Shown: one piece after another, positions 1 to 6,075 of the stretch
How the letters are laid out: the number at the start of each line of letters is the position of its first letter
Numbering within the stretch: position 1 is the first letter of the stretch
NCBI GenBank assembly: GCA_024640385.1
Contig: JAHEFC010000195.1
Coordinates: 1-7,213 of the forward strand
DNA length: 7,213 bases
Source of the DNA: Sphingobacteriales bacterium
GTDB taxonomy: Bacteria; Bacteroidota; Bacteroidia; Chitinophagales; Chitinophagaceae
Direction: 5' to 3'
Notes under the pieces: generated by a model
The model's input: the letters and a program-made list of their open reading frames with translations, nothing else
What the model was told of the DNA's origin: nothing
Databases searched by the model: none
Program-made: the position numbers and the translations under genes

Positions 1-419
1 AACTTCCCGTTCCCGGTAAAACTGGGATCCCGGTCACTATAGCAGCGCCAAAAACCATAGTAGACAAGTTTGTTGAAAGGAAGAAGATACTGGTGGAGGA
101 GATCCTGGTATCCGGCGATTCTATCCGGCTTGATTTCTACGATAATGCGGAGATTGACGGAGACTCTATTACTTTATTCCTGAATGGGAAAATGATCCAT
201 CAGCATGTGCTACTGAAAGCAATTCCATTTGAGTTCAAGATTGCAGTTACTGATCTTGCAGAAGAAAATGAGTTGACCATGGTTGCTGAGAATCTTGGAT
301 CCATACCGCCCAATACTTCACTGATGCTGGTATGGGTCAATGGTGAAAGGCATGAAGCCAGGCTGGAAAGCACGGAGAACAGCAGTGCCATGATCAGGTT
401 CAGGAAGAAACGGCCATAG
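1..419 (+). CDS. C-terminal fragment of an uncharacterised Bacteroidota protein (5' end outside the window)
   Basis: The frame is open from codon position 3 to the TAG at 417-419, giving 138 codons with no stop. A GTG at 93 could be read as a start, but the frame continues upstream with plausible protein sequence (LPVPGKTGIPVTIAAPKTIV), so I treat this as the tail of a longer gene cut by the window edge. The last ~100 residues contain VSGDSIRLDFYDNAEIDGDS, followed by LFLNG and AENLGSIPPNTSLML and ending in MIRFRKKRP. From memory, this pattern of short alternating beta-type strands recurs at the C-termini of uncharacterised, often exported, Bacteroidota proteins; a beta-sandwich fold is my inference. 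The upstream linker is rich in Pro, Val and Lys. No catalytic motif is visible and the N-terminal domain that would reveal the function is missing. It converges on the minus-strand gene that ends at 461. Confidence 0.75.
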   Translation, partial: LPVPGKTGIPVTIAAPKTIVDKFVERKKILVEEILVSGDSIRLDFYDNAEIDGDSITLFLNGKMIHQHVLLKAIPFEFKIAVTDLAEENELTMVAENLGSIPPNTSLMLVWVNGERHEARLESTENSSAMIRFRKKRP

Positions 420-453
420 GTTACAGGTTGCAGGTGGCAGGTTACAGGTTGCA
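419..453. repeat. Five tandem heptamers, consensus GGTTRCA, starting at a stop codon
   Basis: Five 7-bp units lie head to tail: GGTTACA, GGTTGCA, GGTGGCA, GGTTACA, GGTTGCA. The first unit shares its first G with the TAG stop of the upstream gene, and the array nearly fills the 41-bp gap between two convergent genes. No inverted partner is present nearby, so this array alone does not form a hairpin. The role is unknown. Confidence 0.85.
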
Positions 454-460
454 GTGGTGA

Positions 461-934
461 TCAGTATATTCCTTCTCCTACTCTTTGACGATATGTCTCT
501 TTCATCAGTTCTTTTGAAAGCAAGTTTGCTTCCAACATATCTGCAAAGGTTTCAAAATATGTGATAACATCCTGCCGTTCATTTTTTTTAAGCCAGCGAA
601 AACCGCCGGGTAGGTTTTCCAGCACCTCCCTGTTATCAAGGTATTCGAGATGGTGAACGTCTGAAGGAGTCAACCCAACTTCACTGAGCTTTGACAGCAA
701 TAGATCTACAGGCGCATTGGTGACACCGCAATAATCTTCTGCCAATTCTGTCCACTCCCCTATACCTGTTTGTGCATAACTCATGATCTCCTGCCTGCTA
801 AGCGGGGTGATCACCTGTAAAAGATGGCCACAATTACAGGCCCCATGATTGCCCCAGGCGTAAGTTGCGCCTTCACGTAATCGACCTGCGGCTTCACGTA
901 GGGCTTCGATCAGTTTCTTATTGGGTAATGCCAT
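461..934 (-). CDS. Conserved hypothetical protein, 157 aa, with a Cys/His-rich N-terminal segment
   Basis: Complete ORF starting ATG at 934 with TGA at 463-461. I do not recognise a named family; it resembles uncharacterised proteins of Bacteroidota. The protein is soluble-looking, with no signal peptide or membrane segment, and is mostly predicted helical. The N-terminal third has NHGACNCGHLLQVIT (residues 29-43), which places H30, C33, C35 and H37 close together; C69 lies further on in EDYCG. This spacing could bind a metal or form a redox centre, but that is inference. The C-terminal half has acidic and leucine-rich helices (for example ITYFETFADMLEANLL). It lies 124 bp downstream of leuS on the same strand, separated by a long inverted repeat, so it is probably expressed separately. 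No Shine-Dalgarno precedes the start; the 40 bases upstream are AT-rich, with TTTG-like elements but no clear promoter. Confidence 0.8.
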   Translation of the reverse strand: MALPNKKLIEALREAAGRLREGATYAWGNHGACNCGHLLQVITPLSRQEIMSYAQTGIGEWTELAEDYCGVTNAPVDLLLSKLSEVGLTPSDVHHLEYLDNREVLENLPGGFRWLKKNERQDVITYFETFADMLEANLLSKELMKETYRQRVGEGIY

Positions 935-976
935 GAAAACAATTTACAAACATTAACAAAGACAGAAACACTTTGT

Positions 977-1058
977 TTAGAGAGGAAGAGAGTCTGAGAG
1001 GCAGAGAGTCAGCATTCTTAATTCTTCTCTCTGCCTCTCAAACTCTCTTCCTCTCTAA
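977..1058 (-). terminator. Long inverted repeat built of RGAGAGNN octamers, abutting the leuS stop codon
   Basis: Two 32-base arms (977-1008 and 1027-1058) are reverse complements with one difference, around an 18-base loop. The left arm is an octamer array: AGAGAGGA, AGAGAGTC, TGAGAGGC, then AGAGAGTC running into the loop. The outer edge touches the leuS stop codon (1061-1059). The one unmatched pair (994/1041) is C-A in plus-strand RNA but a G-U wobble in minus-strand RNA, so the stem is fully paired only in the leuS-direction transcript. No strong U-tract follows, so it is not a textbook Rho-independent terminator. A role in termination or 3'-end protection of leuS mRNA is inferred from position and folding. 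Confidence 0.6.
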
Positions 1059-3833
1059 TTAAATGACCAGATTGATCATCTTATTCTTCACATAGATCAC
1101 TTTCTTCGGCGTTTTACCGTCCAGCCATTTCTTCACCACTTCATCTCCCAATACCAGGTCTTCTACCTGCTGTTGAGTGGCATCAAGAGCTATACTCAAT
1201 TCAGTTCGCGTTTTACCATTGATGGCAACCGGATACATTTTGGAAGTCTCCACCAGGTATTGCTCTTCCACTTTTGGCCAGCTTGCATTGAGTACGCTGC
1301 CTTCTTTTCCCAGCATACTCCACAATTCCTCTGCCATATGAGGTGCAAAAGCAGCCAGTGATACGGCCAGTTTCTCCAGCACTTTTCTTTTATTGCATTT
1401 CAGATCAGACAGTTCATTGATACCGATCATAAAAGCACTCACTGCGGTATTGAAAGAAAACCTTTCCGTATCGTCATCCACTTTTTTGACCATGCGGTAT
1501 AACGCTTTCCACTCTGCCGCTGTAGGCTCTTCATCTTTGATCAGGATCTTGCCTTTCTCTTCATCCACGAACAGGCGCCAGACTTTTTTCAGGAACCGGT
1601 GCACCCCTTCAATGCCTTTGGTATCCCAGGGCTTGTCCTGTTCCACCGGCCCCAGGAACATTTCATACATCCTGAACGTATCTGCTCCATATTTTTCCAC
1701 GATATCATCCGGGTTCACTACATTGAAATATCGCTTGCTCATTTTCTCCAGCCTGGAACCACAGATATATTTTCCGTTTTCAAGAACGAACTCCGCATCT
1801 TCAAAATCAGGCTTCCACTTCCTGAATGCATCGGTATCCAGTTCAAAACCATTCACCATATTCACATCTGCATGCAGCTCATCAGTTTCATACTGATCTT
1901 TCAATCCCGCCGAAACAAATTTATTTGTCCCCCTGACCCGGTAGACCAGCCTGGAATCGCCGCCTATCTTGCCCTGGTTCACCAGCCTTTTATAAGGCTC
2001 ATCGAAACCTATATGACCCAGGTCGTACAACGCCTTGGTCCACATCCTGCTGTACAGCAGATGCCCCACAGCATGCTCAGTGCCGCCTATATACAGATCC
2101 ACCTGGTTCCAGTAATCACTGGCCGCCCTGCTGCAGAATACATCCTGGTTGGACGGATCCATATACCTGAGGAAATACCATGATGAACCTGCATATCCGG
2201 GCATCGTGTTCACTTCACGGATCCCGCCGTCATAATTTTTCCAATCAGGAAGATTGGCAAGAGGGCCTTCCCCTTCGGGCCCTGGCCTCAGGTCATCAAG
2301 ATGTGGAAGTTCCACAGGTAGTTCTGACTCAGGAAGCGGAACGGCAACACCATCTTTCCATACGATCGGGAAAGGTTCACCCCAATAACGCTGACGGCTA
2401 AACGCAGCATCGCGCATTTTGTAATTGACCCTGCGCTGGCCAATGCCCATCTCTTCCAGTTTGCTGATCACTGTTTCAATGGCGTCGCGCATGACCATGC
2501 CATTGATGAATCCGCTGTTCTCGAGAATAGCATCTTTGGTAGGATTGGCTTCTTCGCCATTATAATGTTCACCGATGATATTGGTGATAGGGATAGAAAA
2601 ATATTGTGCGAATTTATGATCACGTTCATCACCGCAGGGCACACCCATGATGGCGCCCGTTCCATATCCGGCAAGTACATATTCAGAGATCCATACGGGG
2701 ATCTCCCTGCCATCAAAGGGATTCACGGCATAGGCCCCGGTGAAAACACCTGTGATCTTTTTCTCAGCCATTCGTTCACGTTCACTCCTGCTGTTCACAT
2801 AAGCGAGGTACTCGTCAACGGCATTCCTTTGTACTTGCGTGGTCATCTTCTCCACCAGTTCATGTTCCGGTGCAACAACCATGAAGTCTACACCAAAGAT
2901 CGTGTCAGGCCGGGTGGTATATACTTTGAGATAAATATCTTCTTTCAGGTCTGCTGAAGCCAGTTTGAAATCTATTTCCGCGCCGTAGCTTTTACCTATC
3001 CAGTTGGTCTGCATCTCTTTCATGCTATCACTGAAATCCACCGTATCAAGCCCGCTGACCAGCCTGTCTGCATACTCGGTGATACGCAGGTACCACTGCC
3101 TGAGTTTTTTTCTCACTACGGGAAAGCCTCCCCTTTCACTTACGCCATTGATCACTTCATCGTTTGCGAGCACAGTGCCCAGCGCCTCACACCAGTTCAC
3201 TTCACCATAGCCGCAATAGGCAACACGGTATTGCATCAGGATCTCCTGTTGCTCTTTGAATGAATACCCGTTCCACTGTTCCGCTGTAAAAACCAGGTTC
3301 CTGTCGCCGGGGCATTCATGTGACCGGTTTCCCTCTGCGGCGAATATCTTTTCAAGAGATGCTATGCTGTCCGTTTTATCTGCCTTCCTGTTATACCAGC
3401 TGTTGAATAACTGCAAAAAGATCCATTGCGTCCATTTATAGTAAGATGGATCGCTGGTCTGCACCTCGCGCGACCAATCATAACTGAAACCGATCTTATC
3501 CAGCTGGCTGCGGAACGTACTGATATTTTTAGCCGTTGAAACCGCAGGTGGAATACCGTGTTCTATGGCATACTGTTCGGCGGGAAGACCAAACGAATCA
3601 TAGCCCATGGGATGGAGTACATTAAAACCCTTAAGCCTTTTGTGGCGGCTGAAAATATCGCTGGCAATATATCCAAGCGGATGCCCAACATGCAAACCGG
3701 CCCCGCTGGGATAGGGGAACATGTCCAGCACATAATACTTAGGCAATGCAGGGTCAGTGTCTACCCTGTACACTTTATTATTGATCCAGGATTCCTGCCA
3801 TTTTTTCTCGATCGATCTGAAATTGTATTCCAT
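1059..3833 (-). CDS. leuS: Leucyl-tRNA synthetase, 924 aa
   Basis: Class I synthetase that attaches leucine to tRNA-Leu in the cytoplasm and edits mischarged tRNA. The ATP-binding HIGH signature is HVGH at residues 48-51, inside PYPSGAGLHVGHPLGY, followed by GYDSFGLPAEQYAI. The CP1 editing domain shows TTRPDTIFG (306-314) and GTGAIMGVPCGDERD, with D402 and D405 at the usual editing-site positions. LeuRS-typical MPGYAGSSWYFLRYMD comes later. The KMSKS loop is KMSKR (697-701). The C-terminal domain ends KVIYVKNKMINLVI, as in complete enzymes. At 924 aa it is longer than the 860-aa E. coli enzyme because of inserts around residues 147-200 and 621-695. The zinc-knuckle region (VNWCEALGTVLANDEV, 212-227) keeps a single Cys where CxxC pairs are normal; from memory both traits are common in Bacteroidota. 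The ATG at 3833 is preceded by AAGGA six bases upstream, an SD-like site that supports this start. Divergent from ftsX. Confidence 0.98.
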   Translation of the reverse strand: MEYNFRSIEKKWQESWINNKVYRVDTDPALPKYYVLDMFPYPSGAGLHVGHPLGYIASDIFSRHKRLKGFNVLHPMGYDSFGLPAEQYAIEHGIPPAVSTAKNISTFRSQLDKIGFSYDWSREVQTSDPSYYKWTQWIFLQLFNSWYNRKADKTDSIASLEKIFAAEGNRSHECPGDRNLVFTAEQWNGYSFKEQQEILMQYRVAYCGYGEVNWCEALGTVLANDEVINGVSERGGFPVVRKKLRQWYLRITEYADRLVSGLDTVDFSDSMKEMQTNWIGKSYGAEIDFKLASADLKEDIYLKVYTTRPDTIFGVDFMVVAPEHELVEKMTTQVQRNAVDEYLAYVNSRSERERMAEKKITGVFTGAYAVNPFDGREIPVWISEYVLAGYGTGAIMGVPCGDERDHKFAQYFSIPITNIIGEHYNGEEANPTKDAILENSGFINGMVMRDAIETVISKLEEMGIGQRRVNYKMRDAAFSRQRYWGEPFPIVWKDGVAVPLPESELPVELPHLDDLRPGPEGEGPLANLPDWKNYDGGIREVNTMPGYAGSSWYFLRYMDPSNQDVFCSRAASDYWNQVDLYIGGTEHAVGHLLYSRMWTKALYDLGHIGFDEPYKRLVNQGKIGGDSRLVYRVRGTNKFVSAGLKDQYETDELHADVNMVNGFELDTDAFRKWKPDFEDAEFVLENGKYICGSRLEKMSKRYFNVVNPDDIVEKYGADTFRMYEMFLGPVEQDKPWDTKGIEGVHRFLKKVWRLFVDEEKGKILIKDEEPTAAEWKALYRMVKKVDDDTERFSFNTAVSAFMIGINELSDLKCNKRKVLEKLAVSLAAFAPHMAEELWSMLGKEGSVLNASWPKVEEQYLVETSKMYPVAINGKTRTELSIALDATQQQVEDLVLGDEVVKKWLDGKTPKKVIYVKNKMINLVI

Positions 3834-3895
3834 AATTTGTCCTTCACTACCACTATCGCGGATGAATTGTTAAAACCGCTGTTTGGGAGGGACCG

Positions 3896-3903
3896 CAAAA
3901 ATA
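3896..3903 (-). promoter_or_regulatory. Candidate -7 element for leuS (TATTTTTG on the minus strand)
   Basis: The minus strand reads TATTTTTG, matching the Bacteroidota -7 consensus TAnnTTTG, and would place the transcript start about 55 bases before the leuS ATG. No good TTTG -33 box lies at the usual 19-23 bp spacing. It is one arm of a 9-bp inverted repeat with the candidate ftsX -7 box. Confidence 0.45.
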
Positions 3904-3923
3904 CGCAAACGGCTCAAAATGCC

Positions 3924-3931
3924 TATTTTTG
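3924..3931 (+). promoter_or_regulatory. Candidate -7 element for ftsX (TATTTTTG)
   Basis: TATTTTTG matches TAnnTTTG exactly and lies 37 bases before the ftsX ATG at 3969, implying a leader of about 30 bases. A matching -33 TTTG at normal spacing is not seen; the nearest upstream TTTG (3882-3885) is too far away. The element mirrors the minus-strand box at 3896-3903. Confidence 0.5.
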
Positions 3932-3968
3932 CCGCATTCCAGGTACCAGTAAAAATTCCTTACTCATT

Positions 3969-4844
3969 ATGACTGAGATCAGCAAGACCTCCATGAAAAG
4001 AAGCAAACCCAGCTATTTCATGTCGATCCTTGGCGTTGGCCTTGTATTGTTCATTTTAGGCCTTTTAGGCTGGATCGTGATCAATGCCAGTAAACTGGAG
4101 AATTATTTCAAGGGAAATGTCCAGCTTCATGCCTTCATCAGGGAGGGAAGCCCCCAAAAGGATATCGATTCTCTGAAGAATTTTGTAGCTGCCAAGCCAT
4201 ATGCCAGGGATGTGCAATATATCACCAAAGAAATGGCCAGGGAGAAATTCATCGGCGATGGCAATGAGGACTGGAACAAAGTGCTGGATTATAACCCCCT
4301 TCCCGCCAGTATCGATTTTTACCTTGAGCCCAGTTATGTCAATAAAGACAGTATCACCGCCATCATTGCCGATATCCAGCAAGTATTCATAGTCAGCGAA
4401 GTAAAATATCCTGATGCCGTGGTCAACAGCCTGAATGCGCTGGTCAGGAAGATCGAGATCGTATTATTGGTAGTGGCGGCTGTTCTGTCCCTGATCGCGA
4501 TCGTACTGATCGACAATACCATCAGGCTGGCCATGTTCAGCCACAGGTTCATCATTAAGACCATGCAAATGGTTGGAGCCACACGATGGTTCATTTCCCG
4601 GCCTTTCGACAAAAAAGCCATCATCAACGGGCTCACCTCGGCATTGCTGGCTATTGCCGCTATCGGTGTGATCATTTTCAGTGTGGAAAGATGGTATCTG
4701 CCGGAGATCAAGGCCCTCCGTGACAATGGTCTGCTTCTGCTTCTGTTCCTGGCCCTGATCGTAGTGGGCATAGGTATCACGTTCTTCAGTACCCACCGGA
4801 GTGTGACGAAGTACCTGAAAATGAAGCTGGACGACCTGTACTAG
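3969..4844 (+). CDS. ftsX: Cell division protein FtsX (ABC-transporter-like permease), 291 aa
   Basis: FtsX is the inner-membrane partner of the ATPase FtsE at the division site, where the pair activates peptidoglycan hydrolases. The layout is typical: a basic cytoplasmic start (SMKRSKPSYF), TM1 at about 19-40, an extracytoplasmic domain at about 45-160, then three further membrane segments (about 163-182, 222-240, 254-274) and a basic tail. The conserved cytoplasmic loop is NTIRLAMFSHRFIIKTMQMV followed by GATRWFISRPF (residues 183-213), a strong FtsX signature. I chose the ATG at 3969 because it gives the usual family length of around 290 aa and lies just after the candidate promoter; the frame stays open 137 codons further upstream, but there it only shadows leuS. 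A second ATG eight codons in (3993) is possible. No ftsE is adjacent. The first gene of a plus-strand series with DUF3098 and uppP. Confidence 0.95.
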   Translation: MTEISKTSMKRSKPSYFMSILGVGLVLFILGLLGWIVINASKLENYFKGNVQLHAFIREGSPQKDIDSLKNFVAAKPYARDVQYITKEMAREKFIGDGNEDWNKVLDYNPLPASIDFYLEPSYVNKDSITAIIADIQQVFIVSEVKYPDAVVNSLNALVRKIEIVLLVVAAVLSLIAIVLIDNTIRLAMFSHRFIIKTMQMVGATRWFISRPFDKKAIINGLTSALLAIAAIGVIIFSVERWYLPEIKALRDNGLLLLLFLALIVVGIGITFFSTHRSVTKYLKMKLDDLY

Positions 4845-4876
4845 AATGTGGGGATGTGAGGAATGTGGGAATGTGA
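4844..4876. repeat. Four near-tandem octamers, consensus GRATGTGR, starting at the ftsX stop codon
   Basis: Units are GAATGTGG (4844-4851), GGATGTGA (4852-4859), GAATGTGG (4861-4868) and GAATGTGA (4869-4876), with one extra G at 4860. The first unit uses the last base of the ftsX TAG codon. No inverted partner exists in the remaining 25 bp before the next gene, so a hairpin is not expected. The role is unknown. Confidence 0.8.
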
Positions 4877-4901
4877 TAAATGAATTATATTCGATTTTTA
4901 T

Positions 4902-5135
4902 ATGGAAAAGAAGAAAGTTGAACTTTTTACGAAAGAAAACTACCTGTGGATGGGTATTGGCATAGCCATCATCCTGTTGGGATTCCTGTTGATGTCTGGC
5001 GGCAAGAGCCCGGACCCTAAGGTTTTTGATGAAAAAGAAGTGTACAGTTTCCGCAGGATCACCATTGCGCCCCTGCTCATCATGGCAGGCCTGATGGTGG
5101 AAGTGTATGCCATTATGAAACGCCCAAAAGCCTGA
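4902..5135 (+). CDS. DUF3098 family small membrane protein, 77 aa
   Basis: Complete ORF, ATG at 4902, TGA at 5133-5135. The protein has a short charged N-terminus (MEKKKVELFTKENYLWMGIG), a membrane segment at about residues 14-33, a polar loop with DPKVFDEKEVYSFRRITIAP (38-57), and a second membrane segment at about 53-71 ending in KRPKA. This two-helix layout and the SFRRITIAP motif before the second helix fit DUF3098, a family of unknown function that I know from Bacteroidota. The position between ftsX (57-bp gap) and uppP is the usual neighbourhood as I remember it, suggesting a role tied to division or envelope synthesis; this is inference from context. No Shine-Dalgarno is visible in the AT-rich leader. 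An intrinsic terminator follows 21 bp after the stop. Confidence 0.88.
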   Translation: MEKKKVELFTKENYLWMGIGIAIILLGFLLMSGGKSPDPKVFDEKEVYSFRRITIAPLLIMAGLMVEVYAIMKRPKA

Positions 5136-5156
5136 TCGATCAATTCAGATAATTCG

Positions 5157-5183
5157 AAAAGCGATGTCACCATCGCTTTTTTT
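5157..5183 (+). terminator. Intrinsic (Rho-independent) terminator between DUF3098 and uppP
   Basis: A perfect 10-bp stem (AAAAGCGATG at 5157-5166 and CATCGCTTTT at 5171-5180) closes a TCAC loop, and the T-run continues to 5183 (seven consecutive T). This is a canonical terminator for the ftsX-DUF3098 transcript. It sits only 11 bp before the uppP ATG, so any transcript entering uppP from upstream must read through it. Confidence 0.85.
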
Positions 5184-5194
5184 ATTCATAAAGT

Positions 5195-5989
5195 ATGAAT
5201 ACAGTTCAAGCCATTATCATAGCCATCATCGAAGGGATCACCGAATTTCTGCCGATCTCCTCAACAGGGCATATGGCCATCACGTCAGCATTCATGGGGA
5301 TCCATACAGATCCATTCACCAAATTATTTGAGATCGTGATCCAGTTCGGGGCAATACTTTCGGTAGTGGTACTATACTGGAAGAAGTTCATCAATTTCAA
5401 AAGCTTCTCCTTCTATATCAAACTCATCATCGCCATAATCCCGGCGCTTGTTTTTGGGGCACTGCTGAAATCGTATATCGCGTCCATTCTCGAAAAACCA
5501 TTTGTGATTGCCATGGTGCTGTTGCTGGGGGGTGTTGTGCTTCTGTTTGTTGACAAATGGTTCGTGAATCCCAAAGTGTTCAGGGAAGAAGACATCAACA
5601 ATAAACAGGCACTTGCCATCGGCGGTTACCAGGTACTGTCTATCATGTTCCCCGGGCTGAGCAGGAGTGCCGCAACTATTATTGGCGGCATGCAGCAGGG
5701 CCTCTCCAGGGAATCTGCTGCAGAATTCTCTTTTTTTCTTGCCGTGCCTACCATGATGGCAGCTACGGTGAAAAGTATCTATGATATATACAAGGAGAGC
5801 CCCGAGGTGATGAACACAGAGAGAATACACATCCTCTTACTGGGAAGTATAGTTGCTTTTATCGTTGCCATCCTGGCTATTAAATTCTTTATCACCTTTC
5901 TGCAGAAGAACGGGTTCAGGATGTTCGGGATATACAGGATCGTCATAGGAGTTATCCTCATTGCCCTGATCATGATGGGAAAACTCTGA
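5195..5989 (+). CDS. uppP: Undecaprenyl-diphosphatase UppP (BacA), 264 aa
   Basis: Integral membrane enzyme that removes a phosphate from undecaprenyl diphosphate, recycling the lipid carrier used for peptidoglycan and other surface glycans; family members confer bacitracin tolerance. The first signature is EGITEFLPISSTGHM (residues 13-27), with the paired glutamates E13 and E17, plus S23 and H26. The second is FPGLSRSAATIIGG (152-165) with the catalytic-site arginine R157; it reads SRSA where E. coli has SRSG, a change I recall as normal in Bacteroidota. AAEFSFFLAVPTMMAAT (175-191) is also family-typical. Length and several hydrophobic segments fit the BacA family. The start is unambiguous because signature 1 begins 13 residues in. 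No Shine-Dalgarno is visible; the leader contains the terminator hairpin. Last of the ftsX-DUF3098-uppP series. Confidence 0.97.
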   Translation: MNTVQAIIIAIIEGITEFLPISSTGHMAITSAFMGIHTDPFTKLFEIVIQFGAILSVVVLYWKKFINFKSFSFYIKLIIAIIPALVFGALLKSYIASILEKPFVIAMVLLLGGVVLLFVDKWFVNPKVFREEDINNKQALAIGGYQVLSIMFPGLSRSAATIIGGMQQGLSRESAAEFSFFLAVPTMMAATVKSIYDIYKESPEVMNTERIHILLLGSIVAFIVAILAIKFFITFLQKNGFRMFGIYRIVIGVILIALIMMGKL

Positions 5990-5990
5990 G

Positions 5991-6057
5991 AATTAAAAAT
6001 TAGAAACTAAAAAGTAAAAAATAGAGTTTTTTAATTTTTACTTCTTACTTTTTAATT
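5991..6057 (+). terminator. AT-rich inverted repeat built of NTAAAAA heptamers, just after the uppP stop
   Basis: The left arm (5991-6020) is AA plus heptamers TTAAAAA, TTAGAAA, CTAAAAA and GTAAAAA. The right arm (6028-6057), read on the minus strand, is AA plus TTAAAAA, GTAAGAA, GTAAAAA and TTAAAAA. The arms pair over 30 bp with five mismatches around a 7-base loop (ATAGAGT). It begins one base after the uppP TGA and ends 18 bp before the next gene. It could act as a weak terminator or 3'-end structure; it is nearly all A/T, so stability is modest. It also occupies the only space for a promoter of the downstream transporter gene. Confidence 0.6.
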
Positions 6058-6075
6058 ACCTAAACTCAACACGCA

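Noticed and set aside
419..453. CRISPR-like or iteron (origin) array
   Set aside because: Units are 7 bp with no spacers, too short for CRISPR; iterons are usually longer units beside a replication gene or dnaA boxes, which are absent.
977..1058. Miniature inverted-repeat transposable element
   Set aside because: The arms are simple octamer repeats, no target-site duplication flanks them, and the element is pinned to the leuS stop codon.
1393..2957. Long plus-strand open frames (up to 194 codons) inside leuS
   Set aside because: They are antisense shadows of leuS codon usage; none shows recognisable domains and leuS is strongly supported throughout.
3558..3968. Open frame continuing 137 codons upstream of ftsX across the start of leuS
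   Set aside because: The extension has no FtsX-like sequence, is antisense to the well-conserved N-terminus of leuS, and would cover both candidate promoters. FtsX of normal length starts at 3969.
4065..4796. Minus-strand open frames opposite ftsX
   Set aside because: Antisense to a clear FtsX protein, with Ser/Ile/Met-rich sequences of low plausibility and no upstream signals.
4880..4901. Promoter for DUF3098 (TATATTCG resembles TAnnTTTG)
   Set aside because: One mismatch in the -7 box, no -33 TTTG at proper spacing, and it lies very close to the start codon; co-transcription with ftsX is simpler.
5372..5830. 152-codon minus-strand open frame opposite uppP, rich in His, Phe and Gln
   Set aside because: The composition is what reverse-complemented membrane-protein codons give; uppP signatures cover the same DNA.
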